DNA of 64,000 nt from Labia minor (GCA_963082975.1 OY720344.1:32790033-32854032), one strand, 5' to 3'; numbered from the stretch's first letter, positions 24,198 to 36,772 are shown. Numbers and translations: made by a program. Notes: generated by a model from the sequence alone, not told the origin.

Positions 24198-24420
24198 CGG
24201 AAAATTACTATTTTATAGACTCAGAATTGGCTGAACCGATTTCTTTGAAATTACATCACAATATTCTTATATACTTCTAGAGTAACATAGGCTATAAATT
24301 TTATTAATATCTTATCAATAACCGCAGAAATTAATTTTTTAAAGTTTATATAATTCTCCGTGTTGTTCATTCAAGAGCAGCTCGCGGCTCACTGTCGGCC
24401 TAGCGGAATCATTTCAAACA
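24030..24420 (+). mobile_element. DINE-1-like element, family C, with (GTCT)16
   Basis: A perfect (GTCT)16 at 24131-24194 is followed by GTCCGGAAAATTAC and GGCTGAACCGATTTCTTTGA, then AAATT. This is the same order (GTCY microsatellite, then an ACCGATTT...GAAATT core) as families A and B, with otherwise unrelated flanks. A GC-rich patch GAGCAGCTCGCGGCTC near 24372 may be its 3' hairpin. Ends not defined. Confidence 0.55.
24131..24194. repeat. (GTCT)16 microsatellite
   Basis: Sixteen uninterrupted tetranucleotide units, the longest perfect GTCY tract in the window. Confidence 0.97.
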
Positions 24421-25143
24421 ATGAATTATCATAGAGATTCCCAATCGAAGAATTATTATAATATTTCCCTTTTTATTTTAAATTCTAATATACAAATATC
24501 AATTCAATTAAATAATTTATTCTAAAAGTTCTCAATTTAATTAAAATATTTATTAGATCATATTTTTATCTTAAATTATTTTTTATTTAATTGAATATTT
24601 CTTCTTTTCTATAATATATATATAATAATATATAAATTTTAATATTGAATAATAAAAAAAAATATTATTTAACCTGAATTAAAATGACTGAATTATATTA
24701 TCTTTGTTTTTTATTTTAATTTAATTACTCTATTATTAATTACTAAATATATATATATATTATATAAAAATTAAAATATGATGATATAAAGTTGTTTTAA
24801 ATTTTTGACATTTTTAAATTGGATATATTTTTTAAATTTATTAAAATGTTTTTTTTATTTATTATGTTTAAAAGATTCATTTTTATCATGTGATATTAAT
24901 AAAAAATAACGATGCTCTGTGCAAGTCGAATCATGTTGCACATAATTAAATAACAATTGCCAAACAAAGAATATAATATTTTTTTAAATTCTTATATTTA
25001 AATATCATTTCAATTAAATAATTCATTCTAAAAGGTCTCATTTTAATTAATTTAATAAAATAATTAAATCACCATTCAATTTTTTATTAATAGGCTTCTT
25101 TTTTTATTTTTAATTTTTAATAAATTCTCTTTTTTTGATATGA
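24421..25143. other. AT-rich DNA with internal duplication
   Basis: Related sequence occurs at about 24453-24610 and 24966-25110 (anchor TTCAATTAAATAATT then TATTCTAAAAG). At about 24671-24760 a piece resembles the distal part of subfamily A2 (GAATTAAAATGACT, AATTATATTATCTT). No gene. Confidence 0.45.
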
Positions 25144-25424
25144 TATTAATAAAAAATAATATTAAATTGTATATAAATATAAAAATTAGAATATTTGAAT
25201 TTTTTTAAATTTTAACACATGTAATCAATCATATGCATTAAGAATGGAAAATTTTTAAAATCAACTTGCTATTAAATTCAGAAAAAAAATACTGATATAT
25301 AGAATATATAGACTATTCGAATATAATTTAAAACTCTTTCTCTCCTTCTATTTTAAATTAAAAAAAACGGAGTTTTAAGAAATTTAGATGCCATATGCAA
25401 CATGGGTGGGTAAATGAATTGGGC
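25144..25424 (+). repeat. Dispersed repeat family G, copy 2
   Basis: Same anchors as 11104-11384. It lies upstream of, and in the same orientation as, the LINE at 26108 and the Helitron-type end at 27323. The inverted unit at 42760-41523 repeats that order. Confidence 0.65.
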
Positions 25425-26107
25425 TGGAAGAGGAGGCAATTTATAATTTTCTTCTAATTCAGATTTAGGACAAATCGTACAACATTATATCAAATCTCGC
25501 TAAGAACATTCAATATTTTTGTACACAAATTATTCAGAGTATTGGCTAAGCGTATCACTCACAATCAGTTTATATTGAAATTTATATAAATTAACAAAGT
25601 AAAAATTTTTATTTGTTTAAATTTTATTATAATGAATCAAAAAAAATTAAATATATAGATCACATGATTAAGAGAAGCAAAAAACTTGACAGAAAATAAC
25701 TGTTGGATGGAGGTCGGACATGACAGAAACTGTAAGCGAAATCTTCATATTGCGACTAATATAATTTTCAAATCCCCTAGCACTACAGAATTAGATAAGT
25801 TTCTTTTAAGGGAGGAAAATAACTATGATCTAAAAAAATTAATAAATGAACTTAATAATAAAAAAAACAAATAAATCAATTAATTTAAATTAATACTATT
25901 AATGAATGTATATATTGGTCATTTATCTATAGTTTTATACCGTTAATTTTTATAAATTGTCTCAAGTCTCTATTTTTGCATTTCCTCAAGTTTCATTATA
26001 ATTAAAAATATTCAATAATAATCTAGCAATGAAAATAAAATACCAAAATGTAATGATCAAGAAATATTATACTCTATTTCACTATTATAACATATACAAT
26101 ACTTAAG
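25425..26107. other. AT-rich DNA between repeat G and LINE
   Basis: A 62-codon frame at 25686-25874 (MTENNCWMEVGHDRNC...) has decent composition, but I recognise no family. It may belong to the upstream LINE or Helitron cargo. Confidence 0.35.
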
Positions 26108-27091
26108 AACCATAGGCGGAGGAAATATTAGGAGATATCATTGCGGGTTCAGGCCAAATCGACCAACATTAATTAAGATATTTTCATTATGACAGATATT
26201 AGGAAAAAAACCGCGAATTCAATATTCAATCTGTTCACTAATTATTTGTAGACTTTAGTAAAACATACGCATGACTCAATAGATCCAATCAATCTTCAAA
26301 TTTGTCTTGAAGGTAGTAAAGAAAGAATAAGATGCGGAAATCAATTGTAAAATATTAGGTTACCCAGACGACTTAAATATAATAGGAGATTCGGCAATTG
26401 CGATTACAGATAGCGAGGAAAATTTAATGGAGGTTTGAAATTAATAGGGATAAGAAAAAATATTTAGTAACAAAGAGGAAGAGTATTAACATACAAAATC
26501 TTAAGATACAAAATGTAGAATTTGAATATGTAGAAAAATTGAATGTAATCACGAAGGATAATAATATTTGAGAAGAATTTAAATCGGGGTTGCAATCGGG
26601 AAACGCCTGTTATCTGCAATAAAGAGGCTTATCTCTTCAAAATTATTATCAAAGGGAATATATAAAAAGATTATTTTGCCTGTTGCATTATATGGGTGGG
26701 AGGCATGGTCTATGACCCTTGGAGATGAGAGTAGATTCAGAGTATTTGAGAATAGGATTCTTCCCTGCATTTATTGGCCAAAGAAAGATGAGGTCACCGG
26801 GTATGAGGGAGACTGTATAACAAGAAATTGCATGGCCTCTCTGCATCTTCAGAAATAGTTAGGGTTATAAAAGGGAAAAAGCTGCGATAGGCAGGGCACG
26901 TGGCAAGAATGGGAGAGGAAAAAGATATTGGTGGGAAGACCGATTGGAAAACGTCCGCTTGGAAAACCAATGACGCGTAGGAAGGGACGTAAGAGAGATG
27001 GAATAAGGGCTCAGGATAGGGACACTTGGAGAAATGTGGTTGTTGCGGCTAAGAACTTTAGAGTATCTTTGAGCCACATAGGTAGATAGAT
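26108..27091 (+). pseudogene. LINE reverse transcriptase remnant, with 3' end
   Basis: Fragmented frames encode the reverse-transcriptase core of a non-LTR retrotransposon: EEILGD..CGFRxxRxT-type start, LFVDFSKTYDSID-like block, and YPDDLNIIGDS at about 26362, which occupies the YADD catalytic position with A changed to P. Then come KRLISSKLLSKGIYKKIIL and the clean block 26676-26858 (LYGWEAWSMTLGDESRFRV, NRILPCIYWPKKDEVTG), next AGHVARMG...GKRPLGKP, the terminal AQDRDTWRNVVVAAKNF and a GATA tail. Many shifts and stops: dead. The motif set is that of jockey/CR1/RTE-type LINEs; the clade is not resolved. Confidence 0.85.
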
Positions 27092-27323
27092 ATAACATAT
27101 ACAATAATAATATATATAATTAATATAGTGATTAAATTAAAATATATTTTTTAAATAAGAACACAAAAAGAAATGAATGTTTTATGTAATATACTGATTG
27201 AAACAAAATGGATGAAAACCTTTTAATACTTTCAACCACCAAATACTATGTACAACTCGGGGGTACAGGGGGCGGAGCCCCCGTCTAGGTGTGAAGAGCG
27301 CCGAAGGCGCTCTGAGCAGCTAG
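27092..27323 (+). mobile_element. Helitron-type 3' end segment
   Basis: The segment ends with hairpin GGGGGC-GGA-GCCCCC (27268-27282), hairpin GAGCGCC-GAA-GGCGCTC (27296-27312), seven bases, then CTAG (27320-27323) followed by T. A hairpin shortly before CTRR with a T target base is the Helitron 3' hallmark. A second copy in inverted orientation (41523-41740) has the same hairpins, the same CTAG and the same T, and the same join to the LINE. The 5' TC end is not located and no Rep/helicase is visible. Confidence 0.7.
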
Positions 27324-28130
27324 TATAGTATAAGAAGAGAGAATTAATGACAAGGAAGATAATTAGAAAAAAAAATAACAAAAAGGAAATAAAGTATTAA
27401 ATGGAGGCCAGATGTCCAATTAAGATAGATAAAGCGAGAAAATATTGTCAAAAGAAAGGAAAAAAAATTATCAAATTAAATTTTCTCATACATCGTAGAT
27501 AGAAAAGGATTAATCGAGTGTGCACGCTCAATAGATACATTGTTATTATACTTTGTTGTTTTTGTATAGTGAAGTGTATACCTGAGATCGTAGATGAAAT
27601 GGGGCTCTAAAGTTCTCTGGAGGGTAGTAAAAAGGTTTGACTTCATGTTATGTGATTCTTGGATGCTGTTGGGTTTCATAAAATATTTACCTTTTTTCCG
27701 AGACAACTCCTGAGTAGAAAGAACAAAACAAACACAAGAATACGTAATCATCTTAATCTTGGATTGTTTTCTTTTTTCACCGAGTCTTTCTCAAAAGAAA
27801 AATAACTTATGTATGATACGAAATCTACTGTTAGGGCATTTTTAATAGAAAGTTGTAATATAATCATTGAGAAAAGGAAATGTCTTTTTTTATTGGGATT
27901 AGTTTTATTTTTATTATCTGTAAATTTAATATAACAAATCTAGGCTAGCAGGTAATTGCAGATGATTAAATATATTATATCTATATACGCCTTTTATATA
28001 AATGAAAGAAATATAAATTATATTGTGAAATATATAGAAAATTGGATAAATACGAGTAGACAATTAAGTTTATTATGAATTAATTAATGTTTTGAGAATA
28101 TCTTTTGCAAAAATAAAAATTAAATAAATA
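27324..28130. other. AT-rich DNA with one unrecognised 91-codon frame
   Basis: Minus-strand frame 27476-27751 (MITYSCVCFVLSTQELSRKK...) is longer than most chance frames here and starts with a hydrophobic stretch. It shows no family, promoter or splice context; low-confidence hypothetical only. Confidence 0.3.
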
Positions 28131-28144
28131 ATTAATTTTGAATA

Positions 28145-28269
28145 GAAAAAGACGCGAGAGAGATGGGTAGGAGTTAAATAGTGGTGGCTTAGGATAGGGA
28201 CATTTGGAGAAATGTGGTTGCTGCGGCCAAGAACTTTCGAGTTCCGTAGAGCCACAGAGATAGATAGAT
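28145..28269 (+). mobile_element. LINE 3' end fragment with target duplication
   Basis: LINE 3' terminus (GGACATTTGGAGAAATGTGG, TTGCTGCGGCCAAGAACTTT, CGTAGAGCCACAGA, (GATA)n) flanked by a 14-bp duplication, ATTAATTTTGAATA (28131-28144 and 28270-28283). Strong 5' truncation. Confidence 0.93.
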
Positions 28270-28293
28270 ATTAATTTTGAATATGGTCTAAAG

Positions 28294-28575
28294 CAGCGGT
28301 TGCTAAAGTGGTGGTCCGCGAGAAAATTTCGCTGGTCCGACGAAAAATGTGGAATATACTTACTCATCATGTTAAGTTATGTTTTAAGATGCATTAAAAT
28401 ATGATTCAATTCATAACAATACGTGATAAGTTATAAAAACTCAATGTTTATGTGTTCTTTGATCACAATTTTTATTTATAAATATATTTAACACTTAAAA
28501 AATCATATTAGTGGTCCGCGGGATTTAAATTATGAATTAACTGGTCCGTGAGGTCAAAAAGTTTGGCGACCGCTG
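28294..28575. mobile_element. hAT-type MITE, 282 bp
   Basis: Ends CAGCGGTTGCTAAA / TTTGGCGACCGCTG with a perfect 8-bp duplication, GTCTAAAG (28286-28293 and 28576-28583). It contains GTGGTCCGCG near each end. It inserted two bases beyond the right target duplication of the neighbouring LINE fragment. No transposase. Confidence 0.93.
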
Positions 28576-29084
28576 GTCTAAAGAATGATGTTTCTATTAT
28601 CCAATTGAATATGTTTGTATATAGAAAGAGTAAGTTTTCGATAAAATAGAAAACTATTCATTCACCATTTTTGGAAAATTTTAAAAATTACTTTCAAAAT
28701 CCAGATTAAAAATCCCGAAGACCAAAATGCGTATCGTATATCTGGTGATTGAAATAAAAAATCTCAAAACAAAATAATGAATATATTATACACATAATAT
28801 ATACAGTACTTTCAAGCATTACATTACATGCACGATTGAAATATATCTAAAAATTTAATTAAAGATACCATAGAAAAATTGATAAATGAAGAGAAAAGAA
28901 AGTAGAAGTAGAAATAAATAATGGGAAGGCAAAATCGTTTAGAATTTAGAGAACAATTAGGTAGCAGGCACAATTATGAAAGATATTCGAGAAAAATTTA
29001 ATTTAAGATTCCAAGTTCCAATCGAATAAAGCCTGTCATACGATAAAGGAGCACAATTCTCCAAAATGTTAAAGTAAATTTCCG

Positions 29085-29452
29085 GATGAGTGTAGGACGT
29101 GTTCCATTGTTTTGAAAATAAGATTCATCCTATCATTTACGGCAAGAATATGACAAAATCACTGGAGAATGACAAAGATTGCATGTTGTCTATGCATCTC
29201 CAACAAAAGATATGGTTATAAAATCATAAGTAAATCGTAGCTAGAATATGTTAGATTAGTTTGACAAGCTGGTATATGGGGAGACCAATAGGATTGGTAA
29301 ACCAAGGTTGCTATGAGGAGACATAACAGAGATATGAAAGAAAAATATTGAATTAATGGAAATGGATGAAAGTAGCTAAGTTTAAGGACATATGAGGGAA
29401 TTTGATTGCTAAAACCAAGAACTTTCGTGTTCAAAAGCGCCAAAATGATAGA
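29085..29452 (+). pseudogene. Decayed LINE C-terminal region and 3' end
   Basis: Reads weakly as FENKIHPIIYGKNMTKSLEN, matching the FENRIL..I.GPKRDEVTG block of the copy at 26108. It continues through a GRP..G-like region to a degraded 3' end (GCTAAAACCAAGAACTTTCG, then GATAGATAG). Much older than the 19168 and 28145 copies. Confidence 0.7.
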
Positions 29453-30632
29453 TAGAATGAAGATAGCGAAGGGTATAAATATTTAAAATAATAAAATAAG
29501 TTTAGAAAGTAAGTTCCAATTTATGTTTTTTTTTTTGATCAAACTATATTTTTGTAAATATCTTATTTAAATAATAAGAAATGAATTTATATCAGAAAAA
29601 ATATCAACTTTTAGACGTGATGAGAAGATCAAAACATTTTACAATTAATTAATTGAAAAGGTATTCAAATGAAAAATGAAATGTACCTTGTAGAGTATTT
29701 TATAGAAAAATAAATAAAATGAAGTTGTATTCTTTATTAATTGAAACTGATATGACCTATATATATATATATATATATATTGATAATTATCGATAGATGT
29801 TTACTGAGAGGGAAAGATAAAGAGAGAGAGAAGAGAGAGAGTTAGAGAGTGAAAGATTAGATTATAGACGAATAAGCTCAGAGAAAAAAAAATCCTTTCT
29901 CTTTCATTCTCCCAAAGGGAATAAATATTAATAAGTGACATCAAAGATCCTCTAATTCAGTCAAGGCATGAAATTTGAAAACTGAAGCTAAAAGAAAATA
30001 CTTTCTTTTAATCACTAAATTTTCAATTTATCTAAGGAAAAAAAAAATATTTTCATAATAAAAACTTGGTATTATAATCAGAAGATTAAAAGAGAATTGT
30101 GTTTATGTTTAAATTTTTTATATATAATTCAATATACTTAATATAAATGAAATAAAAAATTAATGGCGAAGCAATCTGATCTTTATTAAATAGACTTATG
30201 TCTCAGAGGAATATAGGGAGGAATTTTCATTCGTACCACAATTTCACTTTTGATTAATCAAAAGGAATATTTTAATAGTAGTTATTTTAATGTAGTTGAT
30301 TCATAGAAAGAAGAAAAATAAGTAACTAATGAAATTTCTGAAATATTTTGTGGCCAATAAGTTGTTGATCAATAAATATAAAATTTAAAAAACAAAAGAG
30401 AAAGATTTACCTGCAAAATATTTCTAATTCGATTAAACTTACTCTTTGGTCTTTGTCTCCTATGCGAAACCACTCCCAATAAATTTTCTCACCTAAACAG
30501 TCTCATCATAAGCTTTTACAATCGAACAGAAGATCTAAGGTGCAGATTGCTTCAAATTAAAGTTAATTCAAAGTTAAAATAACGCTAATTTTGTACAAAA
30601 CTTGGACATATCAGTCAAATAATATTAGAATA
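29453..30632. other. AT-rich DNA, microsatellites, no gene
   Basis: (AT)n at 29759-29780 and a GA-rich stretch at 29810-29850. Nothing else recognised. Confidence 0.45.
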
Positions 30633-31253
30633 TTTTTACCGACCGACGATAATAAGGGAGGTATTGTTTTCACACCAAATTTCACATGTGGAGATTTTTA
30701 CATATCTCCACGAATCATGCATTTTCTAAACAGAAAAAAGTATTTTTAGCATGATGTCTGTCCGTCTGTCCGTCCGTATAGATGTGTACAGCCTGAACGG
30801 CTCAACCGATTTTGATGAAATTTGGTATATTTACTTATGCATCAGTATGATGAATTGATCAACTGTTGGTGTATATCCGGAAACCGGAAGTGGTAGTATT
30901 ACTGATCGACGATAGGAAGGGAAGGGTTATTTTCACACCAAATGTCACTAAGATTTTTTACATATCTCCACGAATCATATATTAGGTATTGGCTTTATCC
31001 TTGGGAAAATAATATTTATTAGTTTTTTCTTGATTTAAAATTATATGCCGTCATCCAGCCATTCATGACGTCACAGCCTGGTCTTACATATATATTATAA
31101 ATAAAATAAAATTAAAAATATTTATGTTATATGCCTATATGTTTTTTATTACATTAATAGATATATTTAAATTATTTGAAATTGTTTCTGTAGGTGGAAA
31201 TTAATTTACTTCAAACCGTCGGTCGGTTCGGACCTGGCCACAGGTCAACTTAT
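30633..31253 (+). mobile_element. DINE-1/Helentron-like element, family A, full length
   Basis: About 620 bp. 5' end TTTTTACCGACCGACGATAA. Module 1: TTTTCACACCAAATTTCACA, then ATATCTCCACGAATCATG. A (GTCY)n tract lies at 30756-30777. Core: CTCAACCGATTTTGATGAAA, TTGATCAACTGTTGGTG, TATCCGGAAACCGGAAGTGG. A degenerate second copy of module 1 starts near 30902 (GATCGACGATAGG). One intact TGACGTCA remains at about 31067-31074; its partner at about 31047 is mutated. 3' end CGTCGGTCGGTTCGGACCTG, then GCCACAGGTCAACTTATT with hairpin GACCTG-GCCA-CAGGTC. Confidence 0.8.
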
Positions 31254-32154
31254 TTGATTTCGAATAAGTCCTAAAATATAGATTTAATTTTAATTATTAA
31301 ATGCAGGACAGCACTACAAATGTAAATTAAACTAATTCTTAGTAGTCGTGTCTATGGTGTTGCATTTATCAATTAAAGAAGGTCGTCACTCATAAAAAGT
31401 ATTTTTTCAAAAGATAATAAGTATTCTATAATAATTAAGAATAATTAGTTATATTCGTTACATATAATTTTTTAACATATTATCATCAACCCTCTTCCAT
31501 CTTTATCGAATTCTCTTTCAGTTTCTTCATCATTTTTTAAATTAATGAAATAATACTATCAATTTTCAATTTTTGAATAATTTAATAATATTCTATTTCT
31601 TTAATTATTATGTCTTTTTGAATTTCTTCGTTATTAATATCAAATTTTTGATTTAGTTTATATTAATAAAAGGGTTTTATTGGATACTTAATTTTAAATT
31701 GTAGGTTGTTTAACTTTATTCATATTGAATGGGTCTTTCTAATTGGGAACTATTAATTTCAACGATTAAAATAGTCATTAAATCATCATCTTTATTTGAA
31801 TACATATTTAAATTTGACAATTTTTACTTTATTTTCAGCAACAGATTTTATTTTTCCTTTATTCATCATTAATTGGCATTGGCTTAATAATTCTTCCCCA
31901 ATTAATGCAGAATAATTTAAAAATTCATATGGGATAACATAAATTCTCATTTTAATTAAGTAATTAATAGTTTACTTTATGATATGTACGGTTTCTTTAT
32001 AACATTCAACCCCTATAATATCCAACTTTCTCACAACAACCACCACCACCCTCTTGCCTTTGGCTTTCCTATTTATATACTTTCTCAACCCTCCAATGCA
32101 CTTCTCTGTCCGTGAAAACTGTAAAACACACACTATATAGCATATAATTTATAC

Positions 32155-32199
<45 letters not shown>

Positions 32200-33809
32200 A
32201 TACAATTAAGAATAAATTTTATTTGATATCAGATTGTTTAAATTCTTAAATAAACCTTCTAATCCCGTTAAAATTTGAAATAAAAAAAAGGTAAATTATG
32301 ATTGTAAAATGAAAATACATAATTTGATTCAATGATTTTATCAAATGTATAATATTCAATTTCAAAAATTAATTATTTATTTGTTGTTTTTGTTTTATTG
32401 GAGTGTGAAATATATTTTTCAATTTGAACTTTTAATTAATCAAAAATAATATTTACTATAGGGGTAAAATATTTATGTATTTATATATCCATTGTTTATA
32501 TATAATTTATATTAATTCATTTTGAAATGATATTTATTTTTTTTTAAATTATTATTCTATTCATAAAATAAATAAAAAACACATTGACGGTCCAATATAA
32601 AATTATATGTATATATTTGTTATATACCTTATATGTTATATTATAGGATTATTATCATAGTTGATTAATTTTTTTAAGGAATCATAAGAATTATCAATTA
32701 AAAAATAAAAATGCTCAAAAATAAGTAGTTTAATTTTCTTATATAAATAAAAATGGATTATACTAACTAGACAATATTTTATACTATATAATATAGTATA
32801 TTAGAGATATTACTAGCAGTATATCACATAATATTTTGAAAAAAAAATTTTTTTTTTTTGAGTTTTATGTAATTGTAATTTTTAATAATAAAAAACTGAA
32901 TGAGCGTAAACTTACAAGTGAGATAATTCAAATGTGTAATGACATTATAATAAAGTAGAAAGAAGCGTACTGCTTATATTTGGTTGATGTATATTTTAAG
33001 CTTAGTTTAGTAAGTGAATTTTTAATTTATGCACGGTTATTATAATTACGAATAGAGAAAAAAAGAAGAGAGAAATTTGAAATGGTGATTAAAATAAATT
33101 AAATGCGCTGAGTAACTTTAAAATGTAATGAAAAATGAAATAATTCATTAAAGATGAACATTGGTTAATTTATAAAGAAATATCTCACAATTTCTATTAT
33201 ATAATAAGAAACTAGTGATATAAAAATTTGATTTAATTCATAACTCACTGCAAAATACTAGAAAAATATTTATTTTTTATGATTTAATTTTTTAAGACTA
33301 TAAATCAAAAGTTGTTGATAGACTTGAAGAATCAATACATCATGAACGATAGTTGGGATATCCAGGTAACTCAAACAAAGAAAGCTTATAATCGATTATG
33401 AATTTGATTGGTCGATAATATCAGAAGAGATTCGAAAGATAGAAGATAGAAAAATAATGAGATTATGACTATTTGTGATAAAGAGCATATAAATTTGTGA
33501 AAATTTTTAATTTCAAGAGAACATTATTGTAGGCTCATTAAACAAAAACCAAAAGTGAATAAGAATTTATATGGGCCGTGAACAATTTTTCAATATTAGC
33601 ATTTTTAACTTCTATTAATGAAAATCAGGAAGACCAGAAATGATGTATAACTTTTATGAGTAAATGAATAATGAAAGTCGTATTTAGTAGTAAATTGTAA
33701 AAAAAACATTAAAAGTAAAAGTTACAAGATCTAGATTGAATTCAATAGTTTACATTTGAAGGCTATGTTAAGGGTAGATTCCACATCAGAGTTATTTTAC
33801 TTCGGGAAG
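31254..33809. other. AT-rich DNA, long (AT)n, no gene
   Basis: (AT)n at 32159-32196. The CACCACCACC-containing patch at 32030-32120 is not open in any frame. No repeat family recognised. Confidence 0.45.
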
Positions 33810-33817
33810 CCTTAAAA

Positions 33818-34143
33818 CAGTGATTCTTAGCCTTTTTTTTATCGAGTAACACTTTTAACGGTTTAAAAATTTGTCAGTACACAATGAAAAAATTGAAAAA
33901 AGTCGAAAATGTTTAAGAGCCTGATCGCAAAACCATTTTACCTTTTTTTTAGAACCATATTGAAAAAATTGAAAAAAAAGTCGGAGATGTTTAAGAGCCT
34001 GGCCGCCAAACCTATTTTTTACATACATATAAAATAAATAAATACTTTTTCTTAATTTGAACTTTACATTTGTAAAATTTGGCAGTACACTGAAAATCTC
34101 AGGGCACACAAAAGTGCAGCGGCACAGTGGTTGAGAATCACTG
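33818..34143. mobile_element. hAT-type MITE, 326 bp
   Basis: Ends CAGTGATTCTTAGCC / GGTTGAGAATCACTG with a perfect 8-bp duplication, CCTTAAAA (33810-33817 and 34144-34151). Inside are two tandem versions of a module (TTGAAAAAATTGAAAAAA, then ATGTTTAAGAGCCTG). AGAACCATATTGAAAAAATT (33951-33970) is shared with the hAT MITEs at 42132 and 43434. Minus-strand frame 33855-34109 is spurious. Confidence 0.93.
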
Positions 34144-34151
34144 CCTTAAAA

Positions 34152-35076
34152 CATGCATTTTCAATAAAAACAGGATTTCGAATTTTCGATATAATAATCA
34201 CTTTAATATAGAAGGTATACAATTATATGTGTAAATGAAAGTAAACTTCCTAAAAATTAGTTTCTTGATTTGATTATTATTTTTAAATAAATGAATCAAG
34301 GAAATTTCGTTTATTTAAATAAATAAGATTTTTATTTTACACTTTTTATTAGTAAATACATTGCCTCGAGGCCAAAAACATTTAAACTTGCCTGATATAA
34401 GGACAATTTATTCAATATTATAAAATAAATAATTGTATTTAAATTTTTACGAGGACTAAAATTTCCGTGCACACATTGTTCTCATTTAAGCTAACAGAAC
34501 GAATCAGGGAGCTTTAACTTTAATTAATCGATATCAGGCAACATATTTAAAATACAAAAAAATATTTTTATCTATAATATATCAGTTCAAATAGATAGTA
34601 ATATATCTAATCTTATTAAACTAACAAAAATTGTATATATATATATATATGAACTCAAAAATTGTTCACAGAACTTTTGTGAAATTCACGTAATAGGTAA
34701 TTCTAGTAATTTAATAATTTTGTTTTAATTGTGCTAGGATTATATAAATATATTTGTATTCATAGACGAACATGTATAGATATGTTGTCTGGACCGAGAT
34801 AGGATAGTTTGAATGTACAGTGCAAAACTTTTAATAAATTTTATACCAAAATTATGAAAAAAGAAATTGATTGATATTTTATACAATTAGAGAGAGGTTA
34901 AGTTACTTATAAGATAAGGATAGAACGCTGCAATGAATTAATTAATATTCCCAACCAACATGTAATATTCTTAAAAAAATATTCAGAGTTCATAAGGAAT
35001 AATTTTTAAAGTACTGGGTACATTGGATAATAGTTGAAATAAATAATATAAATAAAGTAATTCATAACATAATATA
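34152..35076. other. AT-rich DNA with a short family F match
   Basis: About 34610-34680 resembles 9410-9480 (cttatta..ctaacaaaaattg then an AT run). Otherwise nothing recognised. Confidence 0.4.
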
Positions 35077-35698
35077 ATAAGTTAACCTGTGGCCAGGCAC
35101 AGAACTGACCGACGGTTTGGAATAAATTAATTTCCAGCTACAGAAACAATTTCAAATAATTTTAATATATCTATTAATGCAATAAAAACAGATATGGATA
35201 TAACATAAATATTTTTAATTTTATTTTATTTATAATATATAAGAAGGCGCTGGCTGTGACGTCATGAAGGGCTGGGTGACGTCATATAATTTTAAATTAA
35301 GAAGAAACTAATGAAGATGATTTTTCCCAAGGATAAAGCCAATACCTAATATATGATTCGTGGAGATATGTAAAAAATCTTAGTGACATTTGGTGTGAAA
35401 ATAACCCTTCCCTTCCTATCGTCGATCAGTAATACTACCACTTCCGGTTTCCGGATATACACCAAAAGTTTATCAATTCATCATACTGATGCATAAGTAA
35501 ATATACCAAATTTCATAAAAATCCGTTGAGCCGTTCAAGCTGTACACATCTATACGGATGGACGGGGCAGACGGACAGACATCATGCTAAAAATATTTTT
35601 TTCTGTTAACAAATGTGTAATATGTAAAAATATGTAAAAATCTCCACATGTGAAATTTGGTGTGAATACCTCCCTTATTATCGTCGCTCGGGAAAAAA
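35077..35698 (-). mobile_element. DINE-1/Helentron-like element, family A
   Basis: 3' end at left (AATAAGTTAACCTGTGGCCA), 5' end at right (decayed GTCGCTCGGGAAAAA). Two intact TGACGTCA octamers at about 35256 and 35278, separated by TGAAGGGCTGGG. The microsatellite has decayed to GGACGGGGCAGACGGACAGA at about 35560. Minus-strand frame 35550-35813 crosses the element edge and is spurious. Confidence 0.78.
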
Positions 35699-35950
35699 TA
35701 ACACGAATGTTTTTATAAATATCTAAAATTTGTAATAAAATACAATGATAAATGATATATAAGAAAATAAGTATATTTATACAAGTAAATAATATATAAA
35801 AAAAGGTTTTCATTGATTTATTTGGAAGTTAATTTCAAATTTTTTGTTTATCTATTGTAAATATTTATTATCGATGCGAGTGATTATCGCAAAAGGTCCA
35901 ACTAACAAAACCAAGTGGCTTAAACCGATGGCAATTTCGCTCTTTCCACT

Positions 35951-36115
35951 TTAACGAAGCCAAGTCCCGATCTTATTCAGACAGTTCCAGAATGGCCCAG
36001 AAGTTCGATCCTTTGCCGAGCCTTCCCCAGGGTCTTTATCCCTATCCTTCATCCTGATGGCTTTGCTCGTCTCCCCACAATCCATATTGTCACTTGGCTC
36101 ATGTTCGCTTCCCAT
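35951..36115 (-). CDS. Candidate coding exon/small ORF, 54 aa
   Basis: An ATG at 36115 (GAAATGG, purine at -3 and G at +4) opens 54 codons ending in TAA at 35951. The protein is polar and charged (MGSEHEPSDNMDCGETSKAI, then RMKDRDKDPGEGSAKDRTSG) and ends in an aromatic-rich tail (PFWNCLNKIGTWLR). Codons are well mixed with many G/C third positions, unlike the AT-rich surroundings; the patch 35870-36130 is among the most GC-balanced in the window. The opposite strand has an overlapping open stretch of about 57 codons, which weakens the case. No family recognised; could be a first exon, a small protein or a conserved non-coding element. Confidence 0.3.
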   Translation of the reverse strand: MGSEHEPSDNMDCGETSKAIRMKDRDKDPGEGSAKDRTSGPFWNCLNKIGTWLR

Positions 36116-36266
36116 TTCAACATCGGCCCTTCAATTTCTTTCATGTCCTTTTTTTCATAAAAATAAAGGAGCGAGAGAGAGGGAAGGAAAAACTAATTAT
36201 AAAAGGATTTAATCGTTTATTAAATTTTTCAATGCCTCAAGTTAGTTAATGGATTTCTTTATATTC

Positions 36267-36307
<41 letters not shown>

Positions 36308-36772
36308 AAAACATACTGTACCTGATTTCCAACTGAATGAAAAAATAGCAAAATAAATAATGAAAATTAATGTATTTTTAGCATGAAAATTTTATATATT
36401 TTTAGATTTAAAATTAAATATAAATTTATTAATTTAATAATTTATAAATTTATCAAGTCAGAGGCATTGAAATATTTATTCCTTGCCTCGTTTCATTTAT
36501 GCAAATGAGCTATTAAATTTACAATAGCAAGTTTATACAAGATCATTAGCATAGTTTAATAAACAAAGAGGAAAGATGGTGTAAGAAATATAACAATGTC
36601 TTTGATTTTCTACAATAATAGATAATTCAACATTTTATTTATATATAAGTTTGAAATCAAATTTATTTACAATATCTCATAATAAAGAGTAATATGTAAA
36701 TCATTTATTATATAATTTAAAATCAAAATAATTCCTTATAAATTAATTAGTTATGAGAATATTAAAAAAAAG
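36116..36772. other. AT-rich DNA, no gene
   Basis: (AT)n at about 36275-36302. Nothing else recognised. Confidence 0.45.

Noticed and set aside
27476..27751. 91-codon minus-strand frame as a real gene
   Set aside because: No recognisable domain, start context or splice signals; length alone is not convincing in 64 kb of six-frame AT-rich DNA.
28073..28370. Minus-strand frames of 60 and 96 codons
   Set aside because: Antisense to the LINE 3' end and running into the adjacent hAT MITE.
33855..34109. 84-codon minus-strand frame
   Set aside because: Lies wholly inside the hAT MITE at 33818-34143, whose ends and target duplication are clear.
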